NCBI GenBank assembly: GCA_045629945.1 | Contig: JAZQSE010000017.1 | Location: 1-64,000 of the forward strand | Reading direction: 5' to 3' | Length of the DNA: 64,000 nucleotides | Origin: UBA1765 sp045629945 | GTDB lineage: Bacteria; Fibrobacterota; Fibrobacteria; Fibrobacterales; Fibrobacteraceae | Shown: piece after piece, positions 1-9,670 of the stretch | Layout: every line of letters starts with the position of its first letter | Position numbering within the stretch: position 1 is the stretch's first letter | The notes under the pieces: model-generated | Database searches by the model: none | Seen by the model: only the letters and a program-made list of their open reading frames with translations | What the model was told of the DNA's origin: nothing | Program-made: the position numbers and the translations under genes

Positions 1-1
1 C

Positions 2-3000
2 AAGAACGAAGAATTAAAGTGGGAATTTGATGTTAAGCCAGCTAAGGGTTCACAGGAAGGTTTGCAGGTTAATGTAGACCAGAATCGTGTAGCAACAATA
101 GCTATTCCAAATAAATTCTGGAATGGTTCAGCAGAAATTACCTTCAAGGTAAGTGACCCAGAAGGTGCCACAGCAAGTTCAAAAGCGACTTTTACTGTTA
201 AGAGTGTAAACGATGCTCCAGTATTTGCTAAGGCTATTGAAAATCAAGAAATTCAAGAAAAACAAGAATTCAAAACATTCAATCTTTCAGAACTCATTAA
301 AGATGAAGACCATGAATTTGGTAAATTGAAAGTAGCTGTTTCTGGCAATAAAGACTTGAAAGTCAATGTTGGCAAAGACGGAACTGTTTCAGTTAAAACC
401 CCAAATGAACTTTGGAATGGTACAGAAAAAGTCACCTTTACGGTTACAGACCCAGAAGGTGCTAGTGCAAAGCAAGTTGTAACATTTGCTGTAAAGAGCG
501 TAAACGATGCTCCTGTATTTGTAAAAGAAATTCCAGCACAAAAGATTAAGGAAAAAGGCGAATTCAAAACTATTGATTTGAATGAATTTGTTAAAGATGC
601 AGATCACCCGACTGCTAAATTGAAGTGGACATTTACAGGCAATAAAACATTAAAATTGGCTGTTAATGGTGAACGTCAATTGAAAGTAACCATTCCAAAT
701 AAATATTGGAATGGAACAGAAAAGGTAACATTAACAGTTACAGACCCAGAAGGTGCTAAAGTAACTCAAGATGTTGAATTTACTGTTGAATCTGTAAATG
801 ACAAGCCAGAATTTGTAAAGCAGATACAAGATCAGACGATAGATGAAAAGAAACAGTTCGCTCAGATTCGTTTACGTGATATGGTTAAGGATTTTGACCA
901 TAAACCAGAATCTTTAAAATGGAGTTGGAAGGCTGAAAAATATGTTGAACAAGCAGCACCAGCCAAAAAGAAAGGTAAAAAGGCTAAAAAAGAAGAACCA
1001 GAATCTAAAGCTTCTGATTTACAGGTTGGAATTAAAGAAGATGGTGTAGCTACTATTGTAATTCCTGATAAGAATTGGAATGGAGCTGCAAAGATAACCT
1101 TTACTGTCACAGACCCAGAAGGTGCTACAGTTTCTTCTTCTGCAATCTTTACCGTTAAGAGTGTAAACGACGCTCCGGTTATTTCAAAAGAAGCTCCTAC
1201 AGGAGAAAAGATTCGTGAAGGTGAAAAATTCAAATCAGTTTTGCTTTCTTCTCTTGCAAGTGATGCAGACCATTCTGCCTCACAGTTGACATGGGCAATT
1301 TCTGGCAATAAAGCTTTGAAAGCCAAAATAAACAAAGATAATACGGTTACTATTTCTACTCCGGATTCGGAATGGAATGGTCGTGAAACTTTGACATTCA
1401 CGGTCACAGACCCAGAAGGTGCTAAAGCAACACACCGTATGAATTTTGAAGTGACTCCGGTAAACGATTCACCAAAAATTCAAAAGATTGCAAATCAGAA
1501 GATTAAAGAAGGTGGAAAGTTTGAAGCAGTTCGTTTGGATCAGTTTGTAAAGGATTCTGATAACAAGCCAGCAGAAATGAAATGGACCATCAAGAATGCT
1601 AAAGACATTAAGAAAGGTTTGAAAGTTGAAATTACTCCTAGTCGTCAATTACAAGTTTCAGCAGAAAACAAACACTTCTGGTGTCCTTCTCAACCGATTA
1701 CGTTGCGTGTTGCTGACCCAGCAGGTTATGCAGATACAATGACTGTTTTCTATGAAATTACTTCTGTGAATAACCCTCCACAAATGAAGGATATTCAAGG
1801 ACAGAAAATCAAAGAAAAGGGTAAGTTCCGCGAAATCAAGTTGGATCAGTTTGTAATGGATGCAGATCATCAAAAAGAAAAATTGGTATGGACTGCAAAA
1901 GTTGAAAAAGTAGAAACAGAAGCTTCTGCTAAAAAGGCTCCGAAAAAAGGTAAAGGAAAGAAAAATAAAAAGCAGAAAGAAGAGCCTAAAGTAGAAACAC
2001 CTGATATGACAGTGACAATTGATAACAATCGCATTGCTTATATCAAGTTGCCTTCAGAACAATGGCATGGTGTTCGTAAGATAACCTTTACTGTCACAGA
2101 TCCAGAAGGTGCTAAGGATTCTAGATCTGCTGTATTTGAAGTTGAATCGGTAAATGATGTTCCTGTGTTGAAGGCTATTGCTCCTCAGACCATTAAGGAA
2201 AAAGAAAAATTCAAATCAGTTGCTTTGGGCGAATTGGTTAGTGACCTTGATCACCCAACATCTGCATTGAAATTTTCTGTTGCAGAAACACGTAATTTAA
2301 AAGCTTCTATTGATAAGAAAAATCAATTGGTTGTTTCTGTTGCTGATAAATTCTGGAGTGGTTCAGAAAAAGTTACTGTAACTGTTACAGACCCAGAAGG
2401 CGCTAAAGCAACACAACAGGTTCTTTACACCGTTCAACCTGTAAATGATCCTCCAACAATCGGTAAGATTGCAGCTCAGACTATTAAGGAAAAGGAACGT
2501 TTTGCTCCTATTGACCTTGCAAGTGTAGCTAAGGATCCAGATAATAAACCTACTGAATTGAAATGGAGTGTTTCTGGAAATAAAGAATTGAAGGTTGAAA
2601 TTAAGGGAACCCGTGCAAATATCACGACTCCTAATACAAATTGGTTTGGTCAAGAAACTTTGACATTTAAGGTTAGCGACCCAAGCGGCGCTTCTGATGA
2701 AACAAAAGTTACATTCAAAGTAAATGCTGTGAATGATCCTCCGTTCTTCAAACAGATGAAGCCAGTGGAAATCAAAGAAAAACAAGAATTCCCAGTAATT
2801 AATCTTGCTGAGTTTGTAAAGGACCCAGATAATAAAATTTCTGAACTTTACTTTACTCGCGATGACGGAGAACCAGAAGGCAAAGATAAACGTGGCCGTA
2901 AAACAAAGGCAAAAGCACCTAAAACAGATCGCAAATTGGATTATTCCTTCAGCGATGGTAAGTTAACGGTTTCTGCTCCAAATCCTAATTGGAATGGTAA

Positions 3001-4102
3001 TGAAACAGTTACGATAGTTGCATTTGACCCTAGTGGTGAAAAGGCATCTACTCAGATTAAGTTTGTTGTTCATCCTGTAAATGATCCTCCTCAGATTTCT
3101 GAAATTCCAGGTGAAAAGATTCTTGAAGGCAAAGCATTCAAAACGATTTCTTTGGATAAGTATGTAAAAGATCCTGATAACAAACCTTCAGAAATGAAGT
3201 GGAGCGTTTCAGGTGCCCGCATGCTTGATGTGCAGATCAGTGGCTCTAGAGTTGCAACAATTAAGCCAAAGAAAGCAGAATGGTTTGGTTCTGAAAAGAT
3301 TACCTTCATTGTGCGTGACCCAGCAGGTATAACAGCAAAGACAACAGCAGAATTTATTATTCAGCATGTTAATGCGGTTCCTGAAATGAGAGACATTCCA
3401 GATTACACAATCAAGGAAAATGAAAATGGTGGCGTTTTGGCTGTTTTGAAATTGAATCAGTTGGCTCGTGACCGTGATCATCGTTTCAATGAATTGAAAT
3501 GGTCTTTCTCTGGGAATAAGTATTTGACAGTTACTCATGACAAGTACAAGAATACAATGACAATTGCACAACCATATTCTCATTGGAAAGGTGCTCCAGA
3601 AAAGATTACTTTCACTGTAACCGATCCAGAAGGAGCTAAAGTTTCTAAGACGGCTAAATTTACTGTTATTGCTGTAAATAACCCTCCGGTAGCTGTAGCT
3701 CAACATTACCAGACTCAAGAAGGAACATCTCTTAATGTTTCTGAAAGAGAAGGCTTGATGAATGGCTCTTCTGACCCTGATAATGAACAAGCTGTAAAGG
3801 TAATTTTGGTTAATAAGCCAAAGAATGGTTCTGTTAAATTGAATGAAAAAGACGGTTCTTTTGTTTACGAACCTAAAAAAGGCTTTAGCGGAATTGATGA
3901 ATTCACATTTAAATTGCAGGATAAGGGCGGTGCTATGTCTCAAGTCCAGACTGCAGAAATTAATGTAACATTCAAATTGCGTGATGTTCGTAATCAGCAG
4001 AGTGCTGCACCTGTAGTGAAAAAAGAAGAAGATAAGCCTAAAGAAGAAAAAAAGGCAAAATCTTCTAAAAAGAAATCAAAGAAAAAACGTGGAAAACGTT
4101 AA
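2..4102 (+). CDS. Cadherin-like tandem-repeat surface protein, 5' truncated
   Basis: The reading frame is open from the window edge, so the N-terminus lies upstream; about 1,366 residues are visible. It consists of a partial repeat, eleven full repeats of about 96-128 residues and a different last repeat. Each starts with VND.P and contains IKEK, D.DH/D.DN, W.G and VTDPEGA, the look of cadherin-like/Ig-like (CADG, VCBS-type) beta-sandwich repeats common in large secreted adhesins. The last repeat (about 3674-3960) resembles the Big_9/VCBS type. The C-terminus is a run of Lys/Glu followed by Lys/Arg and ends GKR; no T9SS-like domain is visible there. Three repeats carry lysine-rich insertions (see findings). 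A strong terminator follows. Surface adhesin or matrix protein is an inference; no catalytic motif was seen. Confidence 0.8.
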   Translation, partial: KNEELKWEFDVKPAKGSQEGLQVNVDQNRVATIAIPNKFWNGSAEITFKVSDPEGATASSKATFTVKSVNDAPVFAKAIENQEIQEKQEFKTFNLSELIKDEDHEFGKLKVAVSGNKDLKVNVGKDGTVSVKTPNELWNGTEKVTFTVTDPEGASAKQVVTFAVKSVNDAPVFVKEIPAQKIKEKGEFKTIDLNEFVKDADHPTAKLKWTFTGNKTLKLAVNGERQLKVTIPNKYWNGTEKVTLTVTDPEGAKVTQDVEFTVESVNDKPEFVKQIQDQTIDEKKQFAQIRLRDMVKDFDHKPESLKWSWKAEKYVEQAAPAKKKGKKAKKEEPESKASDLQVGIKEDGVATIVIPDKNWNGAAKITFTVTDPEGATVSSSAIFTVKSVNDAPVISKEAPTGEKIREGEKFKSVLLSSLASDADHSASQLTWAISGNKALKAKINKDNTVTISTPDSEWNGRETLTFTVTDPEGAKATHRMNFEVTPVNDSPKIQKIANQKIKEGGKFEAVRLDQFVKDSDNKPAEMKWTIKNAKDIKKGLKVEITPSRQLQVSAENKHFWCPSQPITLRVADPAGYADTMTVFYEITSVNNPPQMKDIQGQKIKEKGKFREIKLDQFVMDADHQKEKLVWTAKVEKVETEASAKKAPKKGKGKKNKKQKEEPKVETPDMTVTIDNNRIAYIKLPSEQWHGVRKITFTVTDPEGAKDSRSAVFEVESVNDVPVLKAIAPQTIKEKEKFKSVALGELVSDLDHPTSALKFSVAETRNLKASIDKKNQLVVSVADKFWSGSEKVTVTVTDPEGAKATQQVLYTVQPVNDPPTIGKIAAQTIKEKERFAPIDLASVAKDPDNKPTELKWSVSGNKELKVEIKGTRANITTPNTNWFGQETLTFKVSDPSGASDETKVTFKVNAVNDPPFFKQMKPVEIKEKQEFPVINLAEFVKDPDNKISELYFTRDDGEPEGKDKRGRKTKAKAPKTDRKLDYSFSDGKLTVSAPNPNWNGNETVTIVAFDPSGEKASTQIKFVVHPVNDPPQISEIPGEKILEGKAFKTISLDKYVKDPDNKPSEMKWSVSGARMLDVQISGSRVATIKPKKAEWFGSEKITFIVRDPAGITAKTTAEFIIQHVNAVPEMRDIPDYTIKENENGGVLAVLKLNQLARDRDHRFNELKWSFSGNKYLTVTHDKYKNTMTIAQPYSHWKGAPEKITFTVTDPEGAKVSKTAKFTVIAVNNPPVAVAQHYQTQEGTSLNVSEREGLMNGSSDPDNEQAVKVILVNKPKNGSVKLNEKDGSFVYEPKKGFSGIDEFTFKLQDKGGAMSQVQTAEINVTFKLRDVRNQQSAAPVVKKEEDKPKEEKKAKSSKKKSKKKRGKR
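206..3673 (+). repeat. Eleven coding repeats of about 290-385 bp
   Basis: Repeat units start at about 206, 500, 794, 1163, 1460, 1766, 2150, 2441, 2729, 3077 and 3368, with the last, different unit at 3674. Plain units are 288-306 bp. Units 3, 6 and 9 are 369, 384 and 348 bp because of a lysine-rich insertion at the same place in the fold. Confidence 0.85.
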
Positions 4103-4105
4103 TTG

Positions 4106-4140
4106 AAAAAAAATCCATCAGTTCTCTGATGGATTTTTTT
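4106..4140 (+). terminator. Rho-independent terminator
   Basis: Perfect 9-bp stem ATCCATCAG/CTGATGGAT (4113-4121 with 4126-4134), TTCT loop, followed by seven T. It starts four bases after the stop of the repeat-protein gene. Confidence 0.9.
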
Positions 4141-4208
4141 ATTTAAAATATTTTATCAAAAAGTTTAAAAATACTATTTTTATAGAGTCTAGTTTTGTTG
4201 AGGGAATA

Positions 4209-6320
4209 ATGGTTCAAAATACACAATCAATGCCAGATATGGCAAAAGATGATGAAATAGATTTATTGGCTATTGCAAAAATACTTTGGACACGAAAGTG
4301 GAGTGTTGTACTTTTTTCTTTTTTGGGGCTTTGCGTTGGTGTCTTTTTAACACGTTGGATGCGAGATGTGTATTCTAGTGATGCGTTACTACAATTGGAT
4401 TCAAAATCGAGCAAAGCATCGGCAATGGTTGATATGGGGAGCCTTTTTGAACAAGAAAGCCCTGCGGAAGCTGAAATTCGTTTAATAAAAAGTCGTCAAG
4501 TTTTGATGGAAGTTGTTGAAAAAGAACATTTGAATTATTCTGCTTCTCCAATTGGTTTTAAGGAACGTTTGGCGAGAAAAGAAGGCCGAATGGAATTGTC
4601 TTTGTTTAAGATTCCTGATGCTGTGGTAACAGAAGAATATGAATGGATTGTCGAAGCTTTGACCCCAACAACATTTAAACTTAATTCGCCATTGGGTGGA
4701 ACTTTGATTGAAGGTTCTGTTGGTAATACCTATCGTGAGCCATTTGCTGGTGATACGGTTGCAATTTGTGTTTCTATGATGCTTGCAGAACCAGGCCAAC
4801 AATTTAAGTTAGCGTCTTCTTCTGTATTGGAAGTTGCTGAATCATTGAAGAAAATACTGAATGTTGCTGAAGATGGAAAGAAAACAAATATTTTGACATT
4901 ATCATTAGAAAATCGTTATCCAGATAAGGCGGCTTCTATACTTAATGCCATTATTGAAACTTATGTGCGACAGAATGTAGAAATGCGTAGTGCAGAAGCT
5001 GAAAAAACACTAGAATTTTTGGAAGAACAATTACCTTCTATTAAAGCTAAATTAGATTCATCTGAAAGTGTTTTGACCAATTATAGGCATAAAGTAGGAA
5101 CTGTTGATTTAACAGCAGAAGCTAAAGTAACTTTGGATAGACAAGTTCATTTGAAAGCTCAACTTTTAAATGTTGAACAACAGATACAAGAAAATGCAAG
5201 GCTTTATACAGAAGACCATCCGACAATGCAGGCTATTTTACAACAACAAACTCGTTTAAAACGAGAAATAGCTAAAGAAGAAGCGTTAGTAAAAGATTTG
5301 CCAACTACACAACAAGAAGTGATAAAACTCCAACAGGAAGTACAGATAAATAATGAACTTTATACATCTATTTTAAATAATATTCAACAATTACGTGTTG
5401 TGCGGGCTGGAGAAATTGGAAATGTTCGAATTGTAGACAAAGCATGTATTCGTGCGAAACCGATTAAGCCTAAACGTAAAATTATTTTATTAGGTGGTCT
5501 TTTGGGAGGATTAGTTCTTGGCTGTGGATTGATTTTCTTACAACGCTTATTACGTGAAGGTGGCGTTTCTTCAGCATCAGAAATTGAAAGAGAAACCAAT
5601 GTTTCTGTTTACGCTAAGGTGCCTTTGGTAAAATATGATGAATCAAAGGTTCAAAATAATTCTCTATTTACTTTAGCTAAAGAAGATTCTGATAATTTAG
5701 CGGTTGAACAAATAAGGCTTTTGCGTTCAACATTAGAATTTTCTTTCTTTGAACAGAATGGAAAAACGCTATTAGTAACAGGGGTTTCAGCAGGTGCTGG
5801 TAAGACCTTTATTTCAGTCAATTTAGCTCATTTGTTGTTTAAAATGGGAAAAAAGGTTTTGCTTGTTGATACTGACTTGAGAAAATCAAGACTTTCTAAA
5901 CGCGGCCATTCTCAACGCGGCCTTTCTGATATTCTTTGTGGTAAAATTTCTTTAGAAGATTGCGTTGTGAATTCTTCAGAAACATTTGATTTCTTGCCAA
6001 TTGGAACAAAAACGGCAAACCCAAATGAACTTTTGTCATCTAATGGATTTAAAGAATTTTTAAAACAAATAAAAGAAAAGTACGATGTGATTTTGCTTGA
6101 TGCTCCTCCTATCAATGTTGTGGCTGATGCTCAAAGTATAGCTCCTTTGGTGGATTTTGCTTTGCTTGTTGTTAAATTCAGAAAAGATTCTATTGAAGAT
6201 ATTCAAGAAGCAGTTAAAACGTTAGATGTGGTTGGCCAGGAAAAACGTGCAGTCGTTATGAACCAGTGTTATAATGATGGCAGTTTCCAGGGCTATTCTT
6301 ATTATTATAAATACAAGTAA
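4209..6320 (+). CDS. Wzc-type polysaccharide co-polymerase / tyrosine autokinase
   Basis: 703-residue inner-membrane protein of the PCP-2a/BY-kinase family, which controls chain length and export of capsule or exopolysaccharide by cycles of tyrosine phosphorylation. Visible order: Wzz domain with TM1 at about residues 31-48, long periplasmic coiled-coil region, TM2 at about 425-443, then the cytoplasmic kinase with Walker A SAGAGKT (Lys532), Walker A' VDTDLRKSRL (about 553-562) and Walker B VILLDAPP (about 627-634). The tail GYSYYYKYK is the expected tyrosine cluster. GAGGG-type ribosome binding site just before ATG 4209. No wza, wzb or polymerase is adjacent; the closest glycan genes are the Wzi-like barrel and flippase at 22-29 kb. 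It stands alone between two terminators. Confidence 0.9.
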   Translation: MVQNTQSMPDMAKDDEIDLLAIAKILWTRKWSVVLFSFLGLCVGVFLTRWMRDVYSSDALLQLDSKSSKASAMVDMGSLFEQESPAEAEIRLIKSRQVLMEVVEKEHLNYSASPIGFKERLARKEGRMELSLFKIPDAVVTEEYEWIVEALTPTTFKLNSPLGGTLIEGSVGNTYREPFAGDTVAICVSMMLAEPGQQFKLASSSVLEVAESLKKILNVAEDGKKTNILTLSLENRYPDKAASILNAIIETYVRQNVEMRSAEAEKTLEFLEEQLPSIKAKLDSSESVLTNYRHKVGTVDLTAEAKVTLDRQVHLKAQLLNVEQQIQENARLYTEDHPTMQAILQQQTRLKREIAKEEALVKDLPTTQQEVIKLQQEVQINNELYTSILNNIQQLRVVRAGEIGNVRIVDKACIRAKPIKPKRKIILLGGLLGGLVLGCGLIFLQRLLREGGVSSASEIERETNVSVYAKVPLVKYDESKVQNNSLFTLAKEDSDNLAVEQIRLLRSTLEFSFFEQNGKTLLVTGVSAGAGKTFISVNLAHLLFKMGKKVLLVDTDLRKSRLSKRGHSQRGLSDILCGKISLEDCVVNSSETFDFLPIGTKTANPNELLSSNGFKEFLKQIKEKYDVILLDAPPINVVADAQSIAPLVDFALLVVKFRKDSIEDIQEAVKTLDVVGQEKRAVVMNQCYNDGSFQGYSYYYKYK

Positions 6321-6337
6321 AATGATAGTTTTGTTTT

Positions 6338-6375
6338 AAAGGCACGGCGAATACATTCGCCGTGCCTTTAAAATT
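6338..6375 (+). terminator. Strong, possibly bidirectional terminator
   Basis: Perfect 13-bp stem AAAGGCACGGCGA/TCGCCGTGCCTTT (6338-6350 with 6357-6369), ATACAT loop, T-rich downstream flank. It follows the tyrosine autokinase gene. Confidence 0.85.
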
Positions 6376-6508
6376 TTTATAAAAATGAAGAATTTTGAGA
6401 AATAGTTCTTAAAGCCTGGAATATGTGAACATTTTTTTAAAGGCTTTTATAGCAGATTATCTTTAATTTTATATATTTTGCACAAAATTACTATAAAATA
6501 GGATTAAT

Positions 6509-7513
6509 ATGCGTTTTTCATTTTCTATCCGTAGCGTATGCCTTTCCTTGGCTCTTGTAGCTGGAGTTGCTTCAGCTCAGTTAATGAGTGGCAAGAATTT
6601 TGAAGTTGTCCGTGTTGAAAAAGCTGGGATTTCTCAAGGACGTGTCGATAGTTTGGCTCAGATTTTAGCTCAGCAGCAGGCTGGCGGGCGTCAGTTACCA
6701 CCGGAAGCCATGCAACAAGTACGTTGGGCCGTTGTAGATAATTTGGTTGGCCAGGAATTGCTGAAATTAGAAATAAAGAAACGTGGCTTGAAAGCAACTA
6801 CTGCTAAGGTTGATAGCTTAATGAAATTATTCAAGAGCCAGTTCCCAAGCGATGCAAAGTTTAATGAAGAACTCAAAAAGAGTGGTATTTCACAAGCTCA
6901 ATTCCGTGAAAAAATTGAACAGCAACTTTTAACAGAACAGATTCTTGAAAAAGAAGTGCCATACCCGGCTGCTCCAACAGACAAAGAAAAACAAGCTTAC
7001 TGGGAACTTAATAAAAAGAAAGTGGCTATTAACGATACCATAAGCGGGGCTTGGATTTATTTGAAAACTAAATCAAGTGCTAAAGACTTTAATGACAAAA
7101 AAGAATTGTTGAAGGGACTTGCAGCTCAGGTTCGCTTGGCTAAGGCTCCTTTTGCAACACTTGCTGCTCAATATAGTGACGATCAGGAAGCTAAAAAAAC
7201 AGGTGGTGTGATTTCTAAATTTACTGCGGCTTCTAAAGGCAAAAACTTTGTAAGTGCAGTAAATAAAATGAAAGTTGGTGATATTTCTGATGTAATCGTA
7301 ATGGATGATAGAGTCGCTATTTTCATGCTTACAGAAAAGAACGACGGCAAGTATGATAGTTACAAGCACCAAATTGAATACATTTTACGTATGCAAGCTG
7401 AACAAGACAGAGCTAAAAAATTGAAAGCCTATCTTGATTCTTTGGCTAAGAAATATAAAGTTCAGTATTTGAATAAAGATTATACACCACCGGAAGCTAT
7501 CGGGGGAAAATAA
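6509..7513 (+). CDS. Secreted peptidyl-prolyl cis-trans isomerase (SurA/PrsA-like)
   Basis: 334 residues. Clear Sec signal peptide with likely cleavage after ASA (residue 23). A helical SurA_N-type chaperone region (about 35-155) contains the recurrent pattern LI.QELL-like segment and QFREKIEQQLL. A parvulin-type PPIC rotamase domain lies at about 205-280 (AAQYSDD, TGGVISKF, VGDISDVIVMDDRVAIFML). The role would be periplasmic folding of outer-membrane or exported proteins, which fits a genome rich in barrels and surface proteins. The prfB start codon follows its stop directly, so the two are probably co-transcribed. Confidence 0.85.
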   Translation: MRFSFSIRSVCLSLALVAGVASAQLMSGKNFEVVRVEKAGISQGRVDSLAQILAQQQAGGRQLPPEAMQQVRWAVVDNLVGQELLKLEIKKRGLKATTAKVDSLMKLFKSQFPSDAKFNEELKKSGISQAQFREKIEQQLLTEQILEKEVPYPAAPTDKEKQAYWELNKKKVAINDTISGAWIYLKTKSSAKDFNDKKELLKGLAAQVRLAKAPFATLAAQYSDDQEAKKTGGVISKFTAASKGKNFVSAVNKMKVGDISDVIVMDDRVAIFMLTEKNDGKYDSYKHQIEYILRMQAEQDRAKKLKAYLDSLAKKYKVQYLNKDYTPPEAIGGK

Positions 7514-8612
7514 ATGATTCAAACATCCCATGTCGGGTTGAACGATTTGCGTGAGCGAATCGATAAATTACGGGGGTATCTTTGACTTAGAAGTCAAAGA
7601 AGAAGAATTGGCCGTATTGGAAAAACAATCGGCCGATCCTGATTTATGGAATGACCAAGATAAAGCGCAGGCTTTATTGAAAAAAATAGGTGCTTTGCGG
7701 GATTTGCTTAATCGCTGGAATGAAGTTTCTGTTGGTTGTGATGATTTGGCAGAACTTTATGAAATGGCTAAAGCTGAAGAATCTGCTGAATTAGAAGAAT
7801 CTATTAATTCGGATTTTATTTCACTTGAAAAAAAAGTAGCTGAAATGGAAATCCGTAAAATGCTTGATGGCCCTGATGATGCTTGTACGGCCTTATTGTC
7901 TATTCACCCAGGAGCTGGTGGAACAGAATCACAAGATTGGGCTTTGATGCTTTACCGTATGTATGTTCGTTTTTTGGAACGAGAAAATATGGATTTTCGT
8001 GTGGTCGAAGTACAAGATGGCGATGAAGCGGGTTTGAAAAGCGCAACAATTGAAGTGAATTCTGAATTTGCTTATGGTTTGCTTCGTTCAGAAATCGGTG
8101 TTCATCGTTTGGTGCGAATCAGCCCATTTGATGCCAACGCTCGCCGCCATACCAGTTTTTGTGCTGTTTACTTGTATCCGGTTCATGAAGATATTCAGTT
8201 TGAACTGGATATGAGCGAAGTGCGGGTGGATACTTATCGTTCTAGCGGAGCTGGTGGCCAGTATATCAACAAAACAGATTCTGCCGTGCGTATGACCCAT
8301 TTGCCTACAGGGATTGTAGCTAGTTGCCAAACAGAACGTTCTCAGATACAAAACAGAGAAACGGCTTTGAAAATGTTGAAAACCATGGTAGCTGAACATT
8401 ATCGCCAAGAAGAAGAAGCAAAACGTGCAGATCGTATGGCCGATAAGAAAAAAGTAGAATGGGGTTCTCAAATTCGTAGCTATGTTTTACACCCTTATCA
8501 AATGGTAAAAGATTTACGAACAGGAGTAGAAACTTCTGATACTGGTGGCGTGCTTGATGGTAAATTAAAATCTTTTATGGAAGCTTATTTGCTTTCAACA
8601 AGTGAAGGTTGA
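7514..8612 (+). CDS. prfB: Peptide chain release factor 2 (programmed +1 frameshift)
   Basis: RF2 recognises UGA and UAA stops and triggers peptide release. The gene is read as join(7514..7582, 7584..8612), giving 365 residues, the usual RF2 length. The first 23 codons from ATG 7514 end in CTT TGA; shifting +1 over the T gives GAC and continues into the main frame. Visible motifs: SPF anticodon-like tripeptide (about residues 203-205), typical of RF2 not RF1, and GGQ (about 247-249) for peptidyl-tRNA hydrolysis. The shift-site context CGGGGGTATCTTTGAC keeps the SD-like G run before CTT-TGA-C. The start codon abuts the stop of the isomerase gene. The YciH-like gene follows 20 bases downstream. 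Confidence 0.97.
7571..7586 (+). promoter_or_regulatory. RF2 autoregulatory frameshift site
   Basis: SD-like CGGGGG at 7571-7576, slippery codon CTT at 7580-7582 and in-frame TGA at 7583-7585 followed by C. This matches the known prfB recoding element, in which low RF2 promotes slippage and full-length RF2 synthesis. Confidence 0.95.
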
Positions 8613-8632
8613 ATTTATTGATTTGATAAACT

Positions 8633-8953
8633 ATGGATAATCGCACCTCTTTAGTCTATGTAAGCGGCCAAGGTCGTATTAAAGAAACTACAACTAAGCC
8701 ACAACCTCCGGCTGGAGATGGGGTTGTACGAATTCTTTTAAAACGTTTAGGAGGAAATAAGGCTGTAAGTATTATTTCTGGACTAAGCGTTTCTGAAGAT
8801 GAATTGAAAAGCCTTTGTTCTGAATTAAAAAGAAAATGTGCAACGGGTGGAACTGTAAAAAATTGGACAATAGAAATTCAAGGCGATAGAAGAGAGTTAA
8901 TTAAGCAGACTTTGGAAAAACAAGGTTATAAAGTAAAACTTTCTGGTGGATAA
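8633..8953 (+). CDS. SUI1/eIF1-family translation factor (YciH-like)
   Basis: 106 residues. The basic N-terminal tail is followed by a single SUI1 fold (about 27-106) with the characteristic VRILLKRLGGNKAVSIISGL and CATGGTVKNWTIEIQGDRRELI segments. Bacterial members bind the 30S subunit near the P site and affect start-codon fidelity or act as stress-related initiation inhibitors. It lies 20 bases after prfB, so a translation-related operon is likely. Confidence 0.88.
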   Translation: MDNRTSLVYVSGQGRIKETTTKPQPPAGDGVVRILLKRLGGNKAVSIISGLSVSEDELKSLCSELKRKCATGGTVKNWTIEIQGDRRELIKQTLEKQGYKVKLSGG

Positions 8954-9089
8954 GTATTTTTTACAAAAACTTTCTTTTATTCGGATAGTTTGTGGGATAA
9001 TTTTAAGAAAAAAGCAAAAAAGTTATGTTTCTTATTTGTTTTTTGATGAAATCTAATTAGATTAAAGAAAATCTTTTTTCGAGGAATTT

Positions 9090-9659
9090 ATGAATCCAGA
9101 TAAAATGAAAAAATTCAAGATTCTTTTAGCCATTGATATTGTAATTATTGTGGCTCTTGCTGTAGTTATGTTTGTTTTGAAAGGTCAATATGGCGAAATG
9201 GCTCAGAAATTGGCTACAGAACAACGTGATGCTTATCGTAAACAAGCAAATGATATTTTGCATGAACAATGGAAGTCTGTAGACCAGTTCGGCATGGCAT
9301 GGCGTCTTGTTTTTGAAACGGTGTCTTCTAAAGATAAATCAGAAAAATCTTTTGACGCTCGTTTAAAAGCTATCGAAAATGATAAACCTGCTAGAGAACG
9401 CCAGGTACAGCATCTTTATTCTGCAGCTGGTATTCCAGAAAAAGCTCAATTGCAATTTAGCGAATTGGGGTATGCTGAAGGTTCAATTCTTTTGAAAGAT
9501 GAAAAAGGTGTAAAAGAAGTTGCTTGCGGAAAAGATTGCAAAATTTCATTCACCTTTGTAAAGGGAAATCTTAAATCTTTAGATTATAGCGCTCTTGAAA
9601 AGTATGTACCTGCAGAACATTTTAAATTGGCTGAACCTGCACCATTCCGTTTTGAATAG
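9090..9659 (+). CDS. Membrane-anchored protein of unknown function
   Basis: 189 residues, no family recognised. One N-terminal transmembrane helix (about residues 9-28) after a basic start, then a predicted coiled-coil/helical stretch (about 35-60) and a mixed domain with a C.KDC pair near residue 150. Topology suggests a periplasmic body on a signal anchor. A GAGGAA ribosome binding site precedes the ATG. The next gene, 11 bases downstream, has the same architecture, so the products may work together. Confidence 0.7.
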   Translation: MNPDKMKKFKILLAIDIVIIVALAVVMFVLKGQYGEMAQKLATEQRDAYRKQANDILHEQWKSVDQFGMAWRLVFETVSSKDKSEKSFDARLKAIENDKPARERQVQHLYSAAGIPEKAQLQFSELGYAEGSILLKDEKGVKEVACGKDCKISFTFVKGNLKSLDYSALEKYVPAEHFKLAEPAPFRFE

Positions 9660-9670
9660 GAGATGAGAAA

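Noticed and set aside
253..3943. Several open frames of 60-244 codons on the minus strand inside the repeat-protein gene
   Set aside because: They are antisense shadows of the repeats, recur in step with them, and have no ribosome binding sites or recognisable protein features.
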